Assembly: GCA_937920485.1 (NCBI GenBank)
Contig: CALETL010000263.1
Span: forward strand, 1 to 6,079
Direction of reading: 5' to 3'
Length of the DNA: 6,079 nucleotides
Source: an uncultured Phycisphaerae bacterium
GTDB lineage: Bacteria; Planctomycetota; Phycisphaerae; Sedimentisphaerales; Anaerohalosphaeraceae
Each line of letters starts with the position of its first letter. Position 1 is the stretch's first letter. Shown here piece after piece: positions 1-4,657 of the stretch. A model generated the notes under the pieces. That model made no database searches, was not told the DNA's origin, and was given only the letters and a program-made list of their open reading frames with translations. Made by a program: the position numbers and the translations under genes.

Positions 1-546
1 CCCGATCTGATCTTGCTGGACATTATTCTTGGCGACATTTCCGGCATTAAAATAACCACCAAACTCAAGCATGAAGCTGAAACATCACATATCCCCATTA
101 TTTTACTGACAGCCAAGGACAGCGAGACCGATATCATCGTCGGGCTTAGCGTTGGCGCGGATGATTACATTACCAAGCCGTTCAGCACCCAGGTTCTTTT
201 GGCGAGAATGGATGCAGTGCTTCGCCGGACGTATCCGGAATCACCCACGGTCAAAGAAATCTTACAAGCAGGCCCGGTACGTGTGTTCCCATCCCGGCGA
301 CAGGTTTTTGCCGAAGGCAGCCCGATTGATTTGACACCGGCCGAATTCAATATTTTGCTGTCTTTGGTTAAAGCGGGTGGCAATATTCTCTCACGAGAAC
401 AACTGCTGGCTGAACTGGGTTCATCTGAAGAAAATCACAGTGAGCGGGTTGTTGATGTTCACGTTGCGGCGATGCGCAAAAAGCTTGGTAAGTCACGTAC
501 GATCATCAAGACGGTACATGGAAAAGGGTATCAGATCGTGATTTAA
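1..546 (+). CDS. OmpR/PhoB-family two-component response regulator, 5'-truncated
   Basis: The reading frame is open from base 1 and gives 181 residues, so the true start lies upstream of the window. The visible receiver part begins at PDLILLD; its Asp7 (bases 19-21) is the expected phospho-acceptor. The conserved Thr is in LLTAKD (residue 37) and the conserved Lys in YITKPF (residue 59). A linker follows at about 80-105. A winged-helix DNA-binding domain fills about 107-181: LTPAEF opens it, SERVVDVHVAAMRKKLG is the recognition-helix region, and TVHGKGYQI is the wing. All key residues in the visible part are intact, so a working transcription factor is likely, activated by a sensor kinase that is not in view. 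About 45 N-terminal residues are missing, judging from family length. The target genes are unknown. A TTG at base 13 is inside the receiver core and is not the start. arfB begins 13 bases after the stop. Confidence 0.93.
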   Translation, partial: PDLILLDIILGDISGIKITTKLKHEAETSHIPIILLTAKDSETDIIVGLSVGADDYITKPFSTQVLLARMDAVLRRTYPESPTVKEILQAGPVRVFPSRRQVFAEGSPIDLTPAEFNILLSLVKAGGNILSREQLLAELGSSEENHSERVVDVHVAAMRKKLGKSRTIIKTVHGKGYQIVI

Positions 547-559
547 GGTTGCTGCCGCC

Positions 560-988
560 ATGGAAGACCTCTATATCAATCCGAAAATTACCATTCCTTC
601 TGAGTGCTTGACTGTTTTATATTCACGCAGTTCCGGCCCCGGCGGCCAGCATGTAAATAAACTGAATACACGAGTCAGCATTTTTCTGAATATTCAGGAT
701 TGTCCTTGTTTTAGCGAAAGGCAGAAGCATACGCTGACTATCGCATTAAAAGGGCGTATTGACAAGCAGGGAGTACTTCAGATTTCAAGTCAGGAATTTC
801 GGTCGCAGATCGCCAATCGAAATGCGGCTCTTAAACGAATGGCTGGGTTGATCGATCATGCGATAAAACCAAAACGAATTCGAAAGAAAACACATGTTCC
901 TAAAAGAGCGGTCGAAAAGCGGCTGCAAGACAAAAAATGCCGCTCAAAACTTAAGCAAATCCGATCTGAAAGGCCTCAGGACGAATAA
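560..988 (+). CDS. arfB: Alternative ribosome-rescue factor ArfB (GGQ peptidyl-tRNA hydrolase, YaeJ-like)
   Basis: The product is 142 residues, close to the roughly 140 of E. coli ArfB/YaeJ. It carries the class-I release-factor catalytic domain with SSGPGGQHVNK at residues 24-34 (GGQ at 28-30) and the family segment EFRSQIANRNAAL at about 79-91. The codon-recognition domains of RF1/RF2 are absent. The C-terminal tail (about 103-138) is strongly basic (KPKRIRKK, EKRLQDKK, RSKLKQIR), as expected for the tail that sits in the empty mRNA channel of a stalled ribosome. In this family the GGQ loop then hydrolyses peptidyl-tRNA and frees the ribosome; the protein acts in the cytoplasm. The ATG at 560 fits family length, but the upstream AAGG at 545-548 is a weak and rather distant ribosome site, so translation may be modest or coupled to the regulator gene 13 bases upstream. 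No convincing terminator follows. Confidence 0.92.
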   Translation: MEDLYINPKITIPSECLTVLYSRSSGPGGQHVNKLNTRVSIFLNIQDCPCFSERQKHTLTIALKGRIDKQGVLQISSQEFRSQIANRNAALKRMAGLIDHAIKPKRIRKKTHVPKRAVEKRLQDKKCRSKLKQIRSERPQDE

Positions 989-1063
989 ATTCAGAAAAAA
1001 ACAATAAAAACCGGCTATTTGTACAAAAAACATCGGGAAAATTGAAAAAAACGGAAAATTTAT

Positions 1064-1092
1064 TTGCCTTTTGGCTATGATGAAGTTCTAAT
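1064..1092 (+). promoter_or_regulatory. Candidate sigma-70 promoter for the cold-shock gene
   Basis: TTGCCT (1064-1069, four of six to consensus) and TCTAAT (1087-1092, five of six) are separated by 17 bases, the ideal spacing, in an AT-rich stretch after arfB. A start about seven bases downstream would give a leader of roughly 100 bases before the cold-shock ATG, which suits a gene controlled after transcription. TATGAT at 1076-1081 is a rival -10 box but has no good -35 at the right distance. Only motif inspection supports this call. Confidence 0.4.
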
Positions 1093-1107
1093 TTTGTGTT
1101 AAGTAAT

Positions 1108-1190
1108 GAGGGGTCCGCTTTTTCCTCTCGGGTAGGCTCTGGTTGAATCGTGAGGGGATTTATGAATTGTTGGACGGTTGGTCCAAGGAG
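1108..1190 (+). promoter_or_regulatory. Structured leader of the cold-shock mRNA, with hairpin at the ribosome-binding site
   Basis: TTGGAC (1170-1175) and GTCCAA (1181-1186) form a perfect 6-bp stem around the 5-base loop GGTTG. The last two stem bases are the first two of the Shine-Dalgarno AAGGAG (1185-1190), so ribosome access may depend on this stem. Upstream, GAGGGG occurs at 1108-1113 and again at 1152-1157. Both can pair, with G-U help, to the single tract TTCCTC at 1122-1127, so two exclusive folds are possible. Structured leaders that switch with temperature are known for cold-shock genes such as E. coli cspA. The pairing is seen in the sequence; the regulatory role is inferred. Confidence 0.4.
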
Positions 1191-1197
1191 TAGTTTT

Positions 1198-1401
1198 ATG
1201 GCAGTTGGTACGGTAAAGTGGTTTGACGAGAAAAAAGGGTTCGGTTTTATTATTCCTGAAGATGGCGGGGCTGATCTGTTTGTGCATCACTCCAACATCG
1301 TTACGGAGGGCTTTAGGACATTGAAAGACGGCCAGAAGGTCGAATTTGAAGCCGCACAGGGCAAAAAAGGAATGGAAGCAACAGAGGTAAAACCCTGCTA
1401 A
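1198..1401 (+). CDS. Cold-shock-domain protein (CspA family)
   Basis: The product is 67 residues, the normal size for a bacterial Csp, and consists of one OB-fold cold-shock domain starting [17 protein letters not shown]. The RNA-binding motifs RNP1 (KGFGFI, residues 13-18) and RNP2 (DLFVHHS, residues 26-32) are intact, as are the aromatic residues W8, F9, F15, F17 and F28 that stack on nucleic acid. The family binds single-stranded RNA or DNA as a chaperone and melts mRNA structure, often after a temperature drop or in stationary phase. The ATG at 1198 is chosen because AAGGAG (1185-1190) lies 7 bases upstream and the domain begins at once. An in-frame ATG at 1162 and a GTG at 1150 would add a non-family N-terminus. 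The gene is monocistronic on this evidence: a candidate promoter and long leader before it and a strong terminator after it. The C-terminal Cys is unremarkable. Confidence 0.95.
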   Translation: MAVGTVKWFDEKKGFGFIIPEDGGADLFVHHSNIVTEGFRTLKDGQKVEFEAAQGKKGMEATEVKPC

Positions 1402-1420
1402 GTTGTTTGTTCTGTGATTC

Positions 1421-1451
1421 AAAGGCCTGGAAAACGCACCGGGCCTTTTTT
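1421..1451 (+). terminator. Intrinsic terminator after the cold-shock gene
   Basis: AAAGGCCTGG (1421-1430) pairs with CCGGGCCTTT (1439-1448) to give a 10-bp stem with one G-U pair and the 8-base loop AAAACGCA. A run of six T bases (1446-1451) forms the end of the stem and the tail. It lies 20 bases after the cold-shock stop codon and should end that transcript efficiently. Confidence 0.88.
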
Positions 1452-1479
1452 ATGAGGTTTTGGCGAACAGCCACGAAGA

Positions 1480-2283
1480 ATGCAAAAAAAAATCATTGAT
1501 TTTCATACGCATGCGTTTCCAGATGCGCTGGCTGAGAGGGCAATGACTCAGCTGCTTTCTGAAACCGATCAGGTACAATCTTTTTTAGATGGAAAACTCT
1601 CTTCACTGATCGCTTCGATGGACGCTAATAGTATTGAAACCAGTGTTCTTTGCAGTATCGCAACAAAGCCCTCGCAATTTGAACCTGTTTTTCAGTGGTC
1701 CCAGAAAATCTGCTCAGATCGAATTATTCCGCTGGCATCGGTACATCCACAGGACTCCTCTGGAGTCGAACATGTCCACCAAATTGCTGAATCGGGCCTG
1801 AAGGGCATTAAAATGCACCCTTACTACCAGGATTTCTACTTAGATGATCCACAATTGGATCCGCTCTTTGATGCAATTCAAGCCGAAGGATTGTTGCTGA
1901 CCATGCATACGGGTTATGATTTTGCGTTTGAGTGGATTGACAGAGCATCGCCTCAGCAGATTTCAACGGTGATAGAAAAATTCCCTGATTTGAAGTTGGT
2001 TACGACCCATTTAGGGGCTTGGCAACAATGGGATGCGGTTGAGGAACTACTGATCGGCAAGCCGATTTACATGGAAACCTCTTTTTCACTTAAATACCTT
2101 AATCATAAACAACTTATGCGCATGTTGCTGGCTCATCCATCAGACTATATCCTGTTCGGAACGGACTCGCCCTGGACGGATCAGGGGGGTGAAATAGAAG
2201 CCCTTTCAGGCCTTGGTCTCCCTGAAGAATTGCTCGAAAGATTTTTTTATGGCAATGCGAAGAGGTTACTCGAAAGCTTATAG
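1480..2283 (+). CDS. Metal-dependent amidohydrolase (Amidohydro_2 family, TIM barrel)
   Basis: The product is 267 residues, typical for compact Amidohydro_2 proteins. The metal-site pattern is complete. HTH (H9 and H11) sits on the first strand in IIDFHTHAFPD. KMHP at 111-114, TMHTG (H143) and TTHLG (H177) follow, and FGTDSPW (D229) closes the site. The C-terminal NAKRLL (about 259-264) is also typical. The family contains hydrolases and decarboxylases of small carboxylated or cyclic substrates, for example the ACMSD and 2-pyrone-4,6-dicarboxylate lactonase groups. The actual substrate here cannot be told. No signal peptide is seen, so it should be cytoplasmic. The ATG at 1480 places the first strand as in relatives, but no good Shine-Dalgarno precedes it; GAGG at 1454-1457 is too far away. 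It begins 28 bases after the cold-shock terminator with no obvious promoter of its own. Codons 2-5 contain nine consecutive A bases (1484-1492). Confidence 0.87.
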   Translation: MQKKIIDFHTHAFPDALAERAMTQLLSETDQVQSFLDGKLSSLIASMDANSIETSVLCSIATKPSQFEPVFQWSQKICSDRIIPLASVHPQDSSGVEHVHQIAESGLKGIKMHPYYQDFYLDDPQLDPLFDAIQAEGLLLTMHTGYDFAFEWIDRASPQQISTVIEKFPDLKLVTTHLGAWQQWDAVEELLIGKPIYMETSFSLKYLNHKQLMRMLLAHPSDYILFGTDSPWTDQGGEIEALSGLGLPEELLERFFYGNAKRLLESL

Positions 2284-2540
2284 AGACCCATTTCTACATT
2301 CATTTTTGTTTCAAATAGGCCATTAGACAGGAAATTGGCATATATTTGGGTATTCTTCCCTATTAAACGTTAATTTAAACGCAAAAAATAACACAATTGC
2401 TATTTAAATGCCGATAATTAATAGGTGTTTATTGGGATAGCGTTAGAAGATCTTGTTGACATAACTGCCATATTATGGGAGCATTTTTGTTCAGGTTATA
2501 GGAATCTGATAGTACTGTTGGCATTCGAAAGGAGTTGCTT
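2284..2540. other. AT-rich intergenic region upstream of the transport genes
   Basis: These 257 bases hold no gene I can support and no clear terminator for the amidohydrolase. Visible features are a short direct repeat of TTAAACG (2363-2369 and 2375-2381, 12 bases apart), the palindrome ATTTAAAT (2402-2409), a consensus TTGACA box next to a near-palindrome (listed separately), and the ribosome site AAAGGAG (2528-2534) of the small accessory gene. The size and composition fit a regulated promoter region for the transport genes that follow. Confidence 0.6.
2456..2481 (+). promoter_or_regulatory. TTGACA -35-like box abutting a 17-bp near-palindrome (possible operator)
   Basis: TTGACA (2456-2461) is a perfect -35 hexamer. 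Three bases later CTGCCATA-T-TATGGGAG (2465-2481) reads as an inverted repeat with 8-base arms, one central base and one mismatched pair; the inner CCATATTATGG is exact. No good -10 box lies 16-18 bases after TTGACA, so if this is the promoter it would be weak and perhaps activator-dependent, with the palindrome as a regulator site. The symmetry is seen directly; the function is inferred. Confidence 0.35.
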
Positions 2541-2711
2541 ATGCTTGGGATTGAGGACAAAGGAGTATTGACCGCATATCTTTTATGCATCGCAAGTACC
2601 ATCCTCTGTATTGTTTACGGCCTTCTCAACTGGAACAAAGGTGAGGAGGATATCCAGCCCGATGATGTCAAGTGGGCCGCAGAGGAAAAAAAGGTCGAGG
2701 AAGAATTATAA
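2541..2711 (+). CDS. Symporter small accessory protein (one-helix membrane protein)
   Basis: This 56-residue gene reads MLGIEDKGVLTAYLLCIAST at its start. One membrane helix spans about residues 9-29 and ends in YGLLNWNKGEED, followed by a charged, Lys/Glu-rich tail (about 34-56). The MLGI(E/D)D opening, the single helix and the GL-NWNKG ending match the small proteins found directly upstream of certain SSS-family sodium symporters and annotated as symporter small accessory protein. The ribosome site AAAGGAG (2528-2534) lies 6 bases before the ATG, which gives strong support for translation. The symporter starts 52 bases after the stop, so the two are very probably co-transcribed. By analogy with other small partners of SSS transporters (YhdT with PanF, YjcH with ActP), it may stabilise or tune the transporter in the inner membrane; the exact role is not established. 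Family recognition is from memory of the pattern. Confidence 0.85.
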   Translation: MLGIEDKGVLTAYLLCIASTILCIVYGLLNWNKGEEDIQPDDVKWAAEEKKVEEEL

Positions 2712-2717
2712 TTCTTC
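2700..2717. repeat. Perfect 18-bp palindrome across the accessory-gene stop codon
   Basis: GAAGAATTATAATTCTTC is its own reverse complement and includes the TAA stop (2709-2711). In RNA it can form a 7-bp stem with a TATA loop. No T tract follows, so it is not an intrinsic terminator. It could mark mRNA processing or a stability boundary between the accessory and symporter genes, or be chance in AT-rich DNA. Confidence 0.5.
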
Positions 2718-2763
2718 GAATTGAATATAATGGAATTCCTGTCTTAAATCAGGGAGGATTATT

Positions 2764-4569
2764 ATGTTAGCACAAACTGTAGGTGCTTTGGACATTATCG
2801 TTGTATTAGCATACCTTTTGGTTGTCATCTATCTTGGTTTGCTGGGGTATATGCGCACGAAAAGCGCAACCGACTATCTTATCGCGGGCCGAGAGGTGCA
2901 TCCTTTCGTGATGGCCATGAGTTATGGGGCGACCTTCATCTCTACCAGTGCGATCGTTGGTTTCGGAGGCGTTGCCGGATTGTTCGGCATGAATTTGCTC
3001 TGGCTGACGTTTTGCAATATCTTTGTAGGGATCTTTATTGCGTTTGTATTTCTGGCCCCACGGGCCCGTCGTATGGGTCACATCCTTGACGCACATACAT
3101 TTCCGGAGTTTCTCGCACGCCGGTTTGAAAGCAAGTTTCTGCAAATATTTTCAGGACTTGTCATCTTTTTGTTTATCCCGTTGTATGCGGCGGCAGTGTT
3201 GATTGGCGGCAGTCAGTTTATTGCCGTCCAGTTTGGCGTTCCATATGAAACGGCATTGTTGGTCTTTAGTGTGATTATCGCCGCTTATGTTGTTGTTGGT
3301 GGGCTCAAAGGTGTGATGTATTCAGATGCCCTGCAGGGTACGATTATGTTCATCGGAATGCTGACACTGCTGGTCTTTACTTATAAACAGGTTGGTGGAG
3401 TGACCGCCGGACATGAGAAGTTAACCGCGATGGCGCCATTGGTGCCTGGAAAGCTGCAGGCGATTGGTCACCGCGGCTGGACCGCGATGAATCCATTTGG
3501 TTGGGGTGATATCGTATATAACCTGTGGTGGTTAGTGATTCCGACAATCACCTTGGGTGTCGGTATTGGTGTTTTGGCTCAGCCGCAGTTGGTGGTTCGT
3601 TTTATGACGGTCAAAAGCAAACGCGAATTGAACCGTGCGGTTCTGATCGGTGGTATTTTCATCCTTGTGATGACGGGTGTGGCGTTTGTAGTGGGTGCTC
3701 TGTCGAATGTGTACTTTGCCGAGATGGGCCCCCGGCTCAAGGGTCGCGTGGTCAAAGTGATTGATGCAGAGAAAAAACAAGCTGTCATGCAGTTGATGAG
3801 CCAGAATGACGCTGGCGAGTGGACCGATGTGGAGGGCAAAATGGCCCCTGTCTTACTGGATGGCGAGGTCGTTGGCAATACCAGTGTTGACGGTCAGGAA
3901 GTCGATGTGGTCCAAGGAGGGAGTATTTCAATTGTGATCGCCAAAGGTGATTCAGGAAAGATTATCCCAACATATATAAAAACGGCACTTCCTAAATGGT
4001 TTGGTTTGCTGTTTTTGCTGACGCTATTGGCTGCGGCGATGAGCACGCTGTCCAGCCAGTTTCATACCGTCGGGACCAGTGTGGGGAGAGATATGTGGGA
4101 ACAATTTACCGGCAAGCACGGACATACGATGATGGTGACCCGAATCGGCATCATTATCGGGATCATATATGCAGTTTTGCTAAGTTACTACTGGCAGGAA
4201 AGTACCGTGATTCCACGCGCAACAGCCATATTCTTCGGGCTTTGTGCATCCGCCTTCCTACCGGCGTTTATTGGCGCCTTGTACTGGAAACGGATGACAC
4301 GACAGGGGGCTGTATGGTCGGCACTGATTGGCTTCGTGATTACCGCTCTCTGGTTGCTGCTGGTCAAAGCTAAGGAAGCCGAAGCGATCGGTCTGGTTCA
4401 AAAATTGACAGACGGAAAAACCAGTATTCTGGCAGGTAAACCCAACTGGGACTGGGTGGATCCGATCTGTATCGCATTTCCGATTTCGATTATTGTTGCG
4501 ATTGTTGTTAGTCTTCTTACCAAGCCGCCTTCGCAGGAGCATTTGAACAAATGCTTCAAGGGCGATTAA
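2764..4569 (+). CDS. Sodium:solute symporter (SSS family) with enlarged external loop
   Basis: The product is 601 residues with about 13 predicted membrane helices: roughly 10-29, 48-70, 75-97, 123-147, 160-178, 190-208, 249-272, 291-316, 409-434, 459-475, 483-507, 514-534 and 566-586. The SSS signature region GGLKGVMYSDALQGTIMF lies at about 179-196. LLAAAMSTLSSQFHT (421-435) matches the Na2 sodium-site helix; S427 and T428 align with PutP S340/T341 and vSGLT S364/S365, so sodium coupling is predicted. The protein imports a small solute across the inner membrane; the substrate is not readable from sequence. The loop between helices 8 and 9 is unusually long: about residues 318-385 form a hydrophilic, probably beta-rich insertion (GRVVKVIDAEKK, DGEVVGNTSVDGQEVDVV) before the usual loop end IIPTYIKTALPKW. 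A strong ribosome site, GGGAGG (2752-2757), lies 6 bases before the ATG. The accessory gene precedes it and the barrel gene follows after 88 bases. Confidence 0.93.
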   Translation: MLAQTVGALDIIVVLAYLLVVIYLGLLGYMRTKSATDYLIAGREVHPFVMAMSYGATFISTSAIVGFGGVAGLFGMNLLWLTFCNIFVGIFIAFVFLAPRARRMGHILDAHTFPEFLARRFESKFLQIFSGLVIFLFIPLYAAAVLIGGSQFIAVQFGVPYETALLVFSVIIAAYVVVGGLKGVMYSDALQGTIMFIGMLTLLVFTYKQVGGVTAGHEKLTAMAPLVPGKLQAIGHRGWTAMNPFGWGDIVYNLWWLVIPTITLGVGIGVLAQPQLVVRFMTVKSKRELNRAVLIGGIFILVMTGVAFVVGALSNVYFAEMGPRLKGRVVKVIDAEKKQAVMQLMSQNDAGEWTDVEGKMAPVLLDGEVVGNTSVDGQEVDVVQGGSISIVIAKGDSGKIIPTYIKTALPKWFGLLFLLTLLAAAMSTLSSQFHTVGTSVGRDMWEQFTGKHGHTMMVTRIGIIIGIIYAVLLSYYWQESTVIPRATAIFFGLCASAFLPAFIGALYWKRMTRQGAVWSALIGFVITALWLLLVKAKEAEAIGLVQKLTDGKTSILAGKPNWDWVDPICIAFPISIIVAIVVSLLTKPPSQEHLNKCFKGD

Positions 4570-4657
4570 TGATATATCGTTTAGAGAGAGTTGTGAAAAG
4601 CAAGCAACATCAAAAACACAGAAAAAGGGTATTGTAGAATTTATTTAGGAGAACACG

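Noticed and set aside
13..15. TTG as the start of the response regulator
   Set aside because: The frame is open to base 1, and this codon lies within the beta-strand that carries the phospho-acceptor Asp, so the gene is simply cut by the window edge.
989..1060. AT-rich stretch after arfB as an intrinsic terminator
   Set aside because: There are several A runs but no GC-rich inverted repeat followed by a T tract on the + strand.
1099..1422. Open frame of 107 codons on the minus strand across the cold-shock gene
   Set aside because: It lies antisense to a clear cold-shock gene and its structured leader, and its translation has no recognisable domain.
2456..2476. TTGACA (2456-2461) with TATTAT (2471-2476) as a sigma-70 promoter
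   Set aside because: The spacer is only 9 bases, too short for a sigma-70 promoter; TATTAT is better explained as part of the near-palindrome.
2518..2540. TTGGCA...TTGCTT just before the accessory gene as a sigma-54 promoter
   Set aside because: The GG and GC elements are 15 bases apart instead of 10, and the region overlaps the ribosome site.
2806..3144. Minus-strand open frame inside the symporter gene, with similar ones at 3532-3780, 3579-3878 and 4258-4542
   Set aside because: All are shadows of a long, well-conserved membrane-protein gene. Their products are Arg/His/Thr-rich without any family pattern.
4570..4657. Terminator or promoter between the symporter and the barrel gene
   Set aside because: No hairpin with a T tract is present. 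TAGAAT at 4635-4640 resembles a -10 box but has no -35 at a workable distance.
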